A stretch of DNA of 8,768 nucleotides from Candidatus Woesebacteria bacterium (GCA_027327685.1 DAHVYL010000020.1:1-8768), one strand, 5' to 3'. Numbered from the stretch's first letter, positions 1-6,277 are shown. Made by a program: numbers and translations. The notes: generated by a model from the letters alone, not told the origin.

Positions 1-33
1 AATAGGGACAGGTTGTTGTGGAGTAAATTGTAA

Positions 34-45
34 TTTGCATGCAAA
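34..45. other. 12-bp perfect palindrome
   Basis: TTTGCATGCAAA is its own reverse complement. It lies beyond the stop codon of the minus-strand gene that ends at position 81, in a stretch with no visible gene. It could be an operator for a gene to the left of the window, or chance. No function is assigned. Confidence 0.3.
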
Positions 46-80
46 ACTATATTAACTCAAAAAGTATCCCCCCGTCCAGA

Positions 81-524
81 CTAAAACGAGCCCTCCAGAA
101 TGCGTTTTGATCCTTTCATAACAACTATTTGATTAAATCCCGGATATTTAGAAGAATCATACTCAAGAATATAACCGCCCTTTGCCAGTCTCAGATTGCC
201 CAAGAGAATGGTTTTGGATCCGTCACTAAGCAATACCTGGTAGCTTTCACCTTTTTCCAAGTCCGGTAGGTCTGCCAAGATTTCACTTCTTGTCGCAATT
301 CCCATTCCTTCATCCCCCGAAACGTTTTTGAGTTCTGTCTTTTCTGCATCTTCGGGTATATCCAGACCGCCAAACTTTTGTTCAATTTGTTCTTCAATCC
401 CAGGAGTTGCAAGTGGAAGATTCAATGAAGGCGGTCTTTTTTTAAGACTCGGGAAAAGAAGAAAAAACCCGACAAATACTGCCACCAAAACTACAAAGAT
501 GGCCACAATCTTTCCTATTTTCAC
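81..524 (-). CDS. Membrane-anchored protein, possible anti-sigma-K-like C-terminal domain
   Basis: This 147-residue protein starts with GTG. It has one hydrophobic N-terminal segment (about residues 5-25) followed by KKR, so it is probably anchored in the membrane with the rest outside. A Pro/acidic linker (about 31-70) leads to a compact C-terminal domain of about 60 residues with the pattern LPDLEKGESYQVLL...LGNLRLAKGGYILEY...VVMKG, ending ILEGSF. That layout resembles the extracytoplasmic domain of RskA-type anti-sigma factors and short lipoprotein-like relatives, but this is pattern recognition only. No zinc-finger anti-sigma N-terminus and no sigma-factor gene is visible nearby. The Shine-Dalgarno is poor (AAGG touches the start codon). 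The next minus-strand gene upstream ends 94 bp away, so co-transcription is possible. Function unknown. Confidence 0.75.
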   Translation of the reverse strand: MKIGKIVAIFVVLVAVFVGFFLLFPSLKKRPPSLNLPLATPGIEEQIEQKFGGLDIPEDAEKTELKNVSGDEGMGIATRSEILADLPDLEKGESYQVLLSDGSKTILLGNLRLAKGGYILEYDSSKYPGFNQIVVMKGSKRILEGSF

Positions 525-618
525 CTTGAGCGAAAGTTAACACTAAGTCCTGTCAATGTCAAGCTCAAATCTGTGACAATTACCGCAAAATTAACGCGTT
601 ATTACCGCCAGGCTCGGA

Positions 619-792
619 TTATTTCAAATAAATGCTGAAAAGCGCCAATACAGCAGCTACCAACAGCCATTGCGTTGAGGCTAACCAAATATCACTCCCT
701 ATCCAACCGGAAACCGAAAATAGAACCGAGATAACCGCCCCAAATACCAATATCTTGGATATTAACTCTTTATTTCTCTTCAGAGATTTCAC
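619..792 (-). CDS. Small two-helix membrane protein
   Basis: The open frame could begin at GTG 810. I prefer the in-frame GTG at 792 because AAGGGGG at 807-801 lies 8 nt before it, a good Shine-Dalgarno, while the 810 codon has none. That gives 57 residues. A basic N-terminus (MKSLKRNKE) is followed by two hydrophobic helices at about 13-30 and 36-55 with a short SGWIGSD turn, ending in YLK. The basic N-terminus suggests both ends face the cytoplasm. There is no family I can name. A TATATT box on the minus strand (821-816) would start the transcript near 809, just before the Shine-Dalgarno. The gene therefore diverges from the riboswitch-controlled gene and overlaps its promoter. Confidence 0.6.
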   Translation of the reverse strand: MKSLKRNKELISKILVFGAVISVLFSVSGWIGSDIWLASTQWLLVAAVLALFSIYLK

Positions 793-810
793 TCTACTCA
801 CCCCCTTCAC

Positions 811-823
811 TTAATAATATACC
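811..823. promoter_or_regulatory. Overlapping divergent -10 boxes
   Basis: The AT-rich block reads as TAATAT on the plus strand (815-820) and TATATT on the minus strand (821-816). The plus box would start RNA near 827-828, exactly where the riboswitch fold begins. The minus box would start RNA near 809. No convincing -35 box is seen on either side. Confidence 0.45.
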
Positions 824-825
824 AC

Positions 826-947
826 TTGACCAAAAAATTTATTGAAAGTAAATTAGGGAAGTTGGTGAATTACGGTGAAATTCCGTAGATGTGCCGCAAC
901 TGTATATCCAGAGCCCAATTTTTTAGTCCCGAGCAGGAATATGTCAA
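826..947 (+). promoter_or_regulatory. Cobalamin (B12) riboswitch, compact, overlapping the start codon
   Basis: Conserved cobalamin-aptamer segments occur in the right order. GGTGAA (864-869) stands in the GGGAA position, and AGGGAA also occurs just upstream. TACGG-TGAAATT-CCGTA (871-887) is the 5-bp hairpin with the UGNAANU loop. CCGCAACTGT (894-903) is the B12-box core. CCCGAGCAGGAATA (928-941) matches the 3' consensus CCGAGYCAGGANACC, shortened. Supporting pairings by eye are CCAA/TTGG (830-833 with 862-865), AATTTA/TAAATT (835-840 with 848-853) and TTGA/TCAA (826-829 with 944-947). The last closes the fold and captures the AUG at 941, while GAGCAGGA is both aptamer and ribosome-binding region. 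This suggests translational repression when the ligand is bound. The segment between CTGT and the 3' box is short (27 nt) and I did not resolve its fold. A covariance search with RF00174 would settle it. Confidence 0.78.
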
Positions 948-1900
948 AAGAAATTGCATTAGATCTAAAACGTTACAATACTCCCGAAAAGCTTTTCTCA
1001 CTTCCCTATGATACCGCCTCTCTCGCGATAGAGGCGTCATCCGGAGACATTCCGAGAGTGAATACCACATATTTTGTCTTAAACGACAGAAAAGTAATCG
1101 CCCCGGGAAAAGACAAAAGGGATGTTGCGGAGATGTTTATCCAGGACGAGAGCCCTGAAACCAGAGCGGCCAACAAAATTATCGAAAACCTAAAAAACGA
1201 TCCCACAGACTTTACCTACACATGGATAAGCCCCTCCGGGCCCTGGCCGGAATCAAGAATAGAGGTCGGACATAAGACAAAAACAAAAAACGGCAGGTTT
1301 AATTACATCAAAAAGTACGACATCAGCACGGTTGCCTCCCCCGAGATGTGTCTTGAAATGGGACAGCTTCTGGCATCCATCGCCAGGAACGGAACCCCAT
1401 TTCCGCAACAAGCAGACGACCTCAGAGACATAATTTTTAAGCTAGATGTACCTGAAGGTATGAATCCTTTTGAATATCTCGAAAGCTTACTTTACCCATA
1501 CATTCCCGAAAAGGACAGATTCAAAAGCATACTTGATGGAACGGCTGATAAAAACAAGATGGAAGCTATAAAAGTCGCCAGGACCGTAACCAAACCTATT
1601 GTGGAAAACCCCCAACTGATCTATCTGGCACCCAAAAGATATGGAGCTTACATAGAAACAGAGATGATGAATAAAGGATATGGGATGGAACCTGAAAGAT
1701 TCGGTTGCGGCGGATCAAATATCTCGACCACAACCCGATCCTTATCTTATAAAACCTCTACTATTACTCCAGGGTTTGATCACGAAGACAGATATGGTTC
1801 TTTAAGTTTTACCTGTCCCAAATGCGGGGCAACCAACACAAGACCGTTTGGACAACTCATAAGTAACTGCAGTCATTGTGGTGGAGACGTGAGGTGTTGA
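941..1900 (+). CDS. Unrecognised zinc-ribbon protein under B12 riboswitch control
   Basis: A 319-residue protein. The frame opens earlier (GTG 875), but that stretch is the riboswitch, so ATG 941 is chosen; it follows the purine-rich GAGCAGGA. There is no signal peptide or membrane helix, so it is probably cytoplasmic. The first 280 residues are mixed alpha/beta in appearance and rich in charged and Pro residues (ISPSGPWPESR near 95-105; a Gly-rich GCGGSN near 255). I cannot match them to a family. The C-terminus is a zinc ribbon: C292-x2-C295, C310-x2-C313, and a final C319. A zinc ribbon plus terminal cysteine recalls the tails of class II (B12-dependent) ribonucleotide reductases, but the rest is not a reductase. 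The gene is monocistronic: the minus-strand permease gene ends 15 bp beyond its stop. B12 control implies a link to cobalamin use, uptake or a B12-independent alternative; which one is unknown. Confidence 0.85.
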   Translation: MSKEIALDLKRYNTPEKLFSLPYDTASLAIEASSGDIPRVNTTYFVLNDRKVIAPGKDKRDVAEMFIQDESPETRAANKIIENLKNDPTDFTYTWISPSGPWPESRIEVGHKTKTKNGRFNYIKKYDISTVASPEMCLEMGQLLASIARNGTPFPQQADDLRDIIFKLDVPEGMNPFEYLESLLYPYIPEKDRFKSILDGTADKNKMEAIKVARTVTKPIVENPQLIYLAPKRYGAYIETEMMNKGYGMEPERFGCGGSNISTTTRSLSYKTSTITPGFDHEDRYGSLSFTCPKCGATNTRPFGQLISNCSHCGGDVRC

Positions 1901-1915
1901 TGTTTTTTCCTCAAA

Positions 1916-3406
1916 CTAAAGAATAAACATTCCCACGATGCCTATTAAAATCAAATATATTAGGCAGGGAATGATGACCCCCTTTAAAACTTGCCTTTCT
2001 TTATGTTTCAAACCGACCACAGCTTCTGCAGCCACTATGTCAGCAAGGGCTATCATATTGCCGGCCGCTCCCCCGACCACAGTCAGTGCCAAAATTTTAT
2101 CTATATTAAAACCCAGGTCTTTGGCGGCTGCGACCAAAAAGTTTCCGAACATCAAATTTGAAATCGTGACGCTTCCCGTAAGAAAACTTCCGAAGGCTCC
2201 TACCAGAGGTGCCCAAAGCGGGAGAAAAGCATTTTTGACATGGACTGCCAGTAAGTCAATCATCGATGGCAGAGATGCCAAATTGTAAACGGAATTCACC
2301 ATAATTTGCGCCATTGATGACATAAAAACAATTACCAAAAACGGGACTAAAGATCTTTTAAATGCCGTTTTTACCGAATAGGTAAAGAGATTAATGTCCT
2401 TTTTATACATCAACAAAGTTATTATTCCGGCAATGATAAAAGCAAAGCCGGGATTAAAAAATGCAAATGTGTGTTTAATGATGATTGGAATTCGGATTCC
2501 CAATGAACCAAGCGTAAACTTGCCTACAAGCAAAATCGCGATCAAAAATAAATAAGGAGTCAGCACTTTTCCTAAGGAGAGCTTGGCGGGATGAGGTATT
2601 TCCACAAGTTCTTTTTCTTTCCTGGGTATAAAAATCCCAAGCTTGGTGGTAATAAGTACCAAGGAAAGACCAATCGCCGATCCTAAAATTGAGGGAAACT
2701 CCTGACCTATAAAAACGGTGAATATCGAAGGGATGGCAAAAGCAATCCCTGCCCAGACTGCAAAAGGAAGAGCTTCGATAAATTCCCTCTTGTAGTTTTG
2801 CCTCCCCCTGGTTAAAAACCAGAGCATGAAAACCGGCACTAAAATACCAATTAAATTGATGGTTGCAGCCGTAATGGGAACAAGGTCTCCGGCAAGGGCG
2901 CCAAAACCCACTTTAATTGGAGTTCCGGCAGCACCAAAGACACCCGAGGCACTATTACCCAGAAGGGCAATTATGACTGCGTTTATCGGAGTAATCCCAA
3001 GGCTAACCAGAAGTGGGGCAACAACTGCAGCCGGTGTTCCGAATCCGGCCGTTCCTTCCAAAAAGTTTTCAAAAAACCAAGCCAAAAATATGACTTGTAC
3101 TCTGATATCTCTCGAGATTGATTCCAGGTGATAACCAATATTTTCGATAATTTTTGTTTCCCTCGTGATCTCCAGAAAAAAAACTGCTCCAAAAATAATG
3201 ATCAATATGTCAAAAGCCACAAAAAAACCTTTAATCAGTGAATTAAAAACATAAGTCGGGTAGGTCTGCCAATAAAAGGTAGCCAAAATTATTACCAGAA
3301 CCAGGGTGATCAAAGAAACCCAAACTAATTTTGTTTTCCTCCAAAAAAGAAGTATTAAAAATAAAATAAAGGGGGCCGCCGCCAAAAGTGCCGGTAAAAA
3401 GGTCAT
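1916..3406 (-). CDS. lctP: L-lactate permease (LctP) family transporter
   Basis: A 496-residue polytopic inner-membrane protein with about 12-14 hydrophobic helices. Family landmarks are FLEGTAGFGTPAAVVAPLL (about 116-133), NSASGVFGAAGTPIKVGFG (about 151-169), and near the C-terminus GNMIALADIVAAEAVVGL, the counterpart of the LctP signature around GNMIA...VVAA. These proteins are proton symporters for L-lactate, D-lactate or glycolate; the substrate cannot be read from sequence. It is somewhat shorter than the usual 530-560 residues but has a complete start (ATG) and end. It lies 19 bp after the efp stop codon on the same strand, so it is probably the third gene of the epmA-efp operon. No separate promoter or terminator is seen between them. 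Its stop faces the zinc-ribbon gene with no hairpin in the 15-bp gap. Confidence 0.9.
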   Translation of the reverse strand: MTFLPALLAAAPFILFLILLFWRKTKLVWVSLITLVLVIILATFYWQTYPTYVFNSLIKGFFVAFDILIIIFGAVFFLEITRETKIIENIGYHLESISRDIRVQVIFLAWFFENFLEGTAGFGTPAAVVAPLLVSLGITPINAVIIALLGNSASGVFGAAGTPIKVGFGALAGDLVPITAATINLIGILVPVFMLWFLTRGRQNYKREFIEALPFAVWAGIAFAIPSIFTVFIGQEFPSILGSAIGLSLVLITTKLGIFIPRKEKELVEIPHPAKLSLGKVLTPYLFLIAILLVGKFTLGSLGIRIPIIIKHTFAFFNPGFAFIIAGIITLLMYKKDINLFTYSVKTAFKRSLVPFLVIVFMSSMAQIMVNSVYNLASLPSMIDLLAVHVKNAFLPLWAPLVGAFGSFLTGSVTISNLMFGNFLVAAAKDLGFNIDKILALTVVGGAAGNMIALADIVAAEAVVGLKHKERQVLKGVIIPCLIYLILIGIVGMFIL

Positions 3407-3425
3407 CGCTCAATATTTTAACCTA

Positions 3426-3992
3426 TTACTTAACTCTTCCCAAATATTCGCCGGTACCCGTATCGAGCTGCACTTTTTCCCCGACTTTTATGAATAATGG
3501 TACTTGGGCCTCAATTCCGGTTTCAAGTTTGACGGTCTTTTTGGGAGCGTTAACCCTATTCCCCGTAACCTCATCCGGGGATTCGGTAACCTTGAGTGTC
3601 ACATGGGCGGGTAAGTTTACTCCGATGGGGCTACCCTTATACCAAACAATCCAGCATTTAAGGTTCGGGGTGAGATATCCAAATTGATCCTCAACAAGTG
3701 CTAAGGGTATATTGACCTGGTCATAGCTTTTCGGATCCATGAAAATAAGATCTTCCCCATCCCTGTATAGATATTCCATCTCTTTTTTCTCGATTTCGGC
3801 AACTTCGACAATTTCTCCGGTTTTATAGGTAAATTCCCCGGCAGTCCCGGTCTTGACATTTTTGAATTTAATACGCATGACGGGAGACCCTTTTCCGGGA
3901 GACATAAACTCGGCTTTGGTTATAAAAACAGGTGCTCCTTTAAAAATAATGAAGCCGCCTTTGGCAATGTTACCTGCATTAATTGTATTCAT
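3426..3992 (-). CDS. efp: Translation elongation factor P
   Basis: 188 residues, the normal EF-P length. The three-domain pattern is complete: a KOW-like domain I (about 1-65), then two OB-fold domains (about 66-128 and 129-188), ending with the family's GEYLGRVK. The domain I loop reads SPGKGSP with lysine exactly at position 34, the residue that EpmA modifies with beta-lysine in E. coli-type EF-P. EF-P binds between the P and E sites and relieves ribosome stalling on polyproline. Its modifying enzyme gene ends 29 bp upstream on the same strand, which supports Lys34 modification in this organism. ATG 3992 is preceded by AGGT with short spacing. A Gly/Ser-flanked loop with Lys, rather than Arg, rules out the EarP-rhamnose type. 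Confidence 0.96.
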   Translation of the reverse strand: MNTINAGNIAKGGFIIFKGAPVFITKAEFMSPGKGSPVMRIKFKNVKTGTAGEFTYKTGEIVEVAEIEKKEMEYLYRDGEDLIFMDPKSYDQVNIPLALVEDQFGYLTPNLKCWIVWYKGSPIGVNLPAHVTLKVTESPDEVTGNRVNAPKKTVKLETGIEAQVPLFIKVGEKVQLDTGTGEYLGRVK

Positions 3993-4021
3993 AGACCTGT
4001 GTATTTTAAGCCCGGGGGGTG

Positions 4022-4999
4022 CTAGAGGTCAAATAGCTCTTTCCCGGGGAAAAATAACGTTTCTGAAATTGAGGAGGCGTCGGCCGCCAGCATAACCAGT
4101 CTGTCTACTCCAACCGCAATTCCTGACATGACAGGCAGCTCCATCAACGCTTTGATTAAATCTTCATCTATCGGATAAATTGTTTTGCCCAAACGCTTCC
4201 TTTCGGCGAGGTCTGCCTCAAAACGTTTTTTCTGTTCGACAGGGTTTGTTAATTCCGAGAAACAATTTCCCAACTCTACTCCCCCAAGAAAAACTTCAAA
4301 CCTTTCGGCAAATCTCGGATCTTTTGCTTGCTTTGAAAGGGAAGCTTGGGAAATCGGGTAATCATAAATAAAATAGGGTTTTTTAAGTTTCAAAAGTTCC
4401 GGCTCTATCTCATTAAAATAAATCTTATAGAAATCTTCATCCTCCACCTCCAAGACGTTGCCTCCGGCGTACTTTCTAAACGCGTCTGCTATTTTTACTC
4501 TCGGCCAGGGAGGAGTTAAATCATAGAGTTTTCCCTGATACTCCCATTTGGTTAAATCGACGTTAGGGTTAACCGATTTAATAACTTCGCAAAAAAGATT
4601 CTCAAAGTCTTTCATCACATCAAAATAGTCGGCATTTAGCCTATACCACTCAAGCATGGTGAACTCCGGGTTGTGGAAAGCACTCACCTCTTCTTCATTC
4701 CTGAAACATTTGGTAATTTCGAAACAGTTTCCAACCCCCCCCGCTATAAGTTTTTTGATCGAGAACTCGGGACTCATTATCAAATATCCGTCCCTTTTTA
4801 AACCCTTTGATGTTCTTAATTCCGTCTTAAAAACTTCCAAATTGGGTTCAATTGAAGGAACGGGTACCAAAATCGGCGTAAAAACTTCACGGAAGTCTCG
4901 TTTTTTAAAAAAAGAGCGAATTGTATCAACGACTTTTTCCCTGACTAAATAATTTTTTAAAAGATTTGGGTCCTCTTTGACCCTTTGCCAAGTTTTCAT
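4022..4999 (-). CDS. epmA: EF-P--lysine ligase EpmA (GenX/PoxA)
   Basis: 325 residues, the same length as E. coli EpmA. It is a class II lysyl-tRNA synthetase catalytic core without the N-terminal anticodon-binding domain. Motif 2 is CFRNEEEVSAFHNPEFTMLEW (98-118), followed by SQASL (217-221), ERFEVFLGGVELGNCFSELT (232-251) and motif 3 SGIAVGVDRLVML (292-304). In motif 3 an Ala (295) occupies the place where LysRS has Gly. This matches E. coli EpmA Ala298, known to favour (R)-beta-lysine over alpha-lysine. The product activates (beta-)lysine with ATP and attaches it to EF-P Lys34. It heads the operon with efp. The beta-lysine-forming mutase EpmB is not in the window. A TATAAT box ends 8 nt before the ATG with no Shine-Dalgarno, so the mRNA may be leaderless. 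A truncated LysRS is the alternative, but the efp linkage makes it unlikely. Confidence 0.93.
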   Translation of the reverse strand: MKTWQRVKEDPNLLKNYLVREKVVDTIRSFFKKRDFREVFTPILVPVPSIEPNLEVFKTELRTSKGLKRDGYLIMSPEFSIKKLIAGGVGNCFEITKCFRNEEEVSAFHNPEFTMLEWYRLNADYFDVMKDFENLFCEVIKSVNPNVDLTKWEYQGKLYDLTPPWPRVKIADAFRKYAGGNVLEVEDEDFYKIYFNEIEPELLKLKKPYFIYDYPISQASLSKQAKDPRFAERFEVFLGGVELGNCFSELTNPVEQKKRFEADLAERKRLGKTIYPIDEDLIKALMELPVMSGIAVGVDRLVMLAADASSISETLFFPGKELFDL

Positions 5000-5006
5000 T
5001 ACAAGG

Positions 5007-5013
5007 TATTATA
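5007..5013. promoter_or_regulatory. Shared divergent -10 box, epmA / SET gene
   Basis: TATTATA at 5007-5013 reads TATTAT on the plus strand and TATAAT on the minus strand. It lies in the middle of the 20-bp gap between two divergent start codons, 7 nt from ATG 5020 and 8 nt from ATG 4999. Transcripts starting the usual 6-8 nt downstream would begin at the start codons, so both mRNAs should be leaderless. Neither gene has a Shine-Dalgarno. Confidence 0.55.
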
Positions 5014-5019
5014 TCTAAT

Positions 5020-5403
5020 ATGAGACGTAATATTGTAATCAAAAGGATTCCCAAAAAAGGACGCGGGGTATTTGCATTAAAGGATTTCAAAAAAGGAGAC
5101 ATTGTTGAAAACGCTCCGGTTTTGATTTTTACTCCCAAAGAACGAAAACACCTGGAAAAAACACTTCTTAATTACTATGTTTATCCATGGAGATCCACCC
5201 GCGGGGCAGCTTTGGTACTTGGCTTTGGTTCAATTTATAACCATTCCTACTCCCCCAACGCCGACTGGAAACAAAATTTTAAAACGCGCTCCATGATTTA
5301 CAGAGCAATAAAAACAATTAAAAAGGGCGAGGAAATTATGGTTAACTACAACGGGGAACCGGACGATAATGCTCCGATAGATTGGTTTGAGGTGAAAAAA
5401 TAG
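5020..5403 (+). CDS. Small SET-domain protein-lysine methyltransferase
   Basis: 127 residues, a bare SET domain. Visible motifs are GRGVFA (14-19, the SAM-binding N-terminal motif), the pseudoknot motif NHSYSPN (74-80) and GEEIMVNY (103-110), the counterpart of GEEL(T/F)xDY that supplies the active-site Tyr. No pre-SET or post-SET cysteine cluster is present. Such stand-alone bacterial SET proteins transfer methyl groups from SAM to protein lysines; the substrate is not known from sequence. It diverges from the epmA-efp operon across 20 bp with a shared promoter. That makes a translation-related substrate conceivable, but this is speculation. The next gene starts 49 bp downstream with its own -10 box. 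Confidence 0.88.
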   Translation: MRRNIVIKRIPKKGRGVFALKDFKKGDIVENAPVLIFTPKERKHLEKTLLNYYVYPWRSTRGAALVLGFGSIYNHSYSPNADWKQNFKTRSMIYRAIKTIKKGEEIMVNYNGEPDDNAPIDWFEVKK

Positions 5404-5436
5404 CCATAAAGTGCTCCAACAATAAAACACAACTTG

Positions 5437-5445
5437 TGATATAAT
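5437..5445 (+). promoter_or_regulatory. Extended -10 promoter (TGATATAAT)
   Basis: A consensus extended -10 element lies 7 nt before ATG 5453. The expected transcription start falls at or next to that codon. An earlier in-frame ATG at 5444 lies inside the -10 box and would not be on the transcript. Confidence 0.6.
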
Positions 5446-5452
5446 GAAAACT

Positions 5453-5923
5453 ATGGGAAATTTTAACAGAGGTGGAGGAAGACCTGGTGGAGGAGGGAGA
5501 AATTTCGGAAGACGCGATTTCGGCGACAGAGGTAGAAGTTTTGGTGGAGGTTTTGGCAGGGACTCGGGAAGGCGCGAGATGTTTAATGCTACCTGCAGCA
5601 ATTGTGGCAAAGAATGCCAAGTACCCTTCAGGCCGACAGGCGGCAAACCGGTTTATTGCAGTGAGTGCTTTGAAAAAATGAACGGTGGAGGGTCGAATTC
5701 AAGAAGGTTTGACGACAGAAGTCGTTCCCCACAGGCACAAAGTGGGCCAAATTTGAGTGCAATTGAAGTCAAGCTTGATAGAATATTAAGCATTTTGGAA
5801 CCCAAGGCGGCCACTCCGGTTATTTCCGCTCCGGCTGTTCAAGAAGAAAGGGCCGTTGAAAAAGCAAAGTCTCCAAAGGTCAAAAGGACAGTCAAAAAGA
5901 AAGCTTCTATCAAGAAAGAATAA
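5453..5923 (+). CDS. CxxC-x17-CxxC zinc protein with Gly/Arg-rich N-terminus
   Basis: 156 residues from ATG 5453; the in-frame ATG at 5444 overlaps the -10 box and is rejected. Residues 2-40 are almost only Gly, Arg, Phe and Asp in RGG-box style, typical of flexible RNA- or DNA-binding tails. Residues 48-72 hold a zinc knuckle, C48-x2-C51-x17-C69-x2-C72, with PFRPTGGKPVYC inside. This is the CxxC-x17-CxxC domain (TIGR04272) common in CPR bacteria and related lineages. An acidic/hydrophobic helix (about 101-116, LSAIEVKLDRILSILE) could mediate oligomerisation. A Lys-rich tail (137-156) ends the protein. The overall layout suggests a nucleic-acid-binding protein, possibly cold-shock or ribosome associated; the biological role of the family is not established. 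Confidence 0.88.
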   Translation: MGNFNRGGGRPGGGGRNFGRRDFGDRGRSFGGGFGRDSGRREMFNATCSNCGKECQVPFRPTGGKPVYCSECFEKMNGGGSNSRRFDDRSRSPQAQSGPNLSAIEVKLDRILSILEPKAATPVISAPAVQEERAVEKAKSPKVKRTVKKKASIKKE

Positions 5924-5958
5924 CTTCTGCACCGGACAGAAAAAGCCCTATTATGTTT

Positions 5959-6258
5959 TTAGGCAGTAAAGAGGCGTTCGATTTCGGAAGCAACCGTAAA
6001 ATCTCTCGGCGTGACCTTTCCTCCTACACTAAAGCGCTGAAGATCAAAAACTATTTTTTTGTAATAGATGTGGATATCAGGATGGTGGTCTATTCTGTTG
6101 CAAAATGGAGCAAGTTTATTTACAAACTCCACCGCTTTGTCAAAACTCTCAAACACAAATTCCTTGGTAATTTTATTGTCGTGATACTTCCAGCCCGGAA
6201 AATCATTTAATTTTTCCTTGATCTCTTCCTCAGACAGAATTTTTAAATCCTCTTCCAT
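5959..6258 (-). CDS. phhB: Pterin-4a-carbinolamine dehydratase family protein, one active-site His replaced
   Basis: 99 residues, normal PCD length, with LSEEEIKEKL at the N-terminus and the family core DHHPDIHIYYKKIVFDL (57-73). The usual enzyme dehydrates 4a-hydroxy-tetrahydrobiopterin during pterin recycling, and in some lineages acts in folate or molybdopterin metabolism. The adjacent His pair (H58, H59) is present. The third active-site His, 17 residues after the second (the THxxGG position), is Phe76 here (QRFSVGG). Activity may be reduced or changed, though DCoH-type dimer functions remain possible. The TATAAT box ends 6 nt before the ATG, so the mRNA is probably leaderless. It diverges from the cupredoxin gene. 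No aromatic amino acid hydroxylase is in the window. Confidence 0.9.
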   Translation of the reverse strand: MEEDLKILSEEEIKEKLNDFPGWKYHDNKITKEFVFESFDKAVEFVNKLAPFCNRIDHHPDIHIYYKKIVFDLQRFSVGGKVTPRDFTVASEIERLFTA

Positions 6259-6264
6259 AAATGT

Positions 6265-6277
6265 ATTATAATATAAA
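6265..6277. promoter_or_regulatory. Overlapping divergent -10 boxes, PCD / cupredoxin
   Basis: The block ATTATAATATAAA gives TATAAT on the minus strand (6270-6265), 6 nt from ATG 6258. On the plus strand it gives TATAAT (6267-6272) and TATAAA (6272-6277), the latter 8 nt from ATG 6286. The arrangement mirrors the epmA/SET gap. AAAGG at 6275-6279 could serve as a Shine-Dalgarno only if transcription starts further upstream. Confidence 0.5.

Noticed and set aside
793..810. GTG 810 as start of the small membrane protein
   Set aside because: There is no Shine-Dalgarno before it, while the in-frame GTG at 792 has AAGGGGG at good spacing. A leaderless start at 810 is not fully excluded.
875..940. 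N-terminal extension of the zinc-ribbon protein from GTG 875
   Set aside because: The stretch is accounted for by conserved riboswitch segments, and ATG 941 follows a purine-rich ribosome-binding region. GTG 875 lies inside the aptamer hairpin.
1938..3131. Plus-strand open frames inside the permease gene
   Set aside because: They are shadows of a membrane-protein gene with clear LctP motifs on the other strand.
4022..4999. A genuine lysyl-tRNA synthetase
   Set aside because: There is no N-terminal anticodon-binding domain, the length equals EpmA, an Ala replaces the LysRS Gly in motif 3, and efp is the next gene.
5444..5452. ATG 5444 as start of the zinc-knuckle gene
   Set aside because: This ATG lies partly inside the TATAAT box (5440-5445), so it would be upstream of the expected RNA start.
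5230..5646. Minus-strand open frames opposite the SET and Gly-rich genes
   Set aside because: The Pro- and Ser-rich translations are the expected antisense of Gly/Arg-rich coding sequence.
5924..5941. TTCTG/CAGAA hairpin after the zinc-knuckle gene as a terminator
   Set aside because: The stem is only 5 bp, and neither strand has a T-run after it.
5953..6210. Plus-strand open frame opposite the PCD gene
   Set aside because: It is antisense to a clear family member and its translation has no family features.
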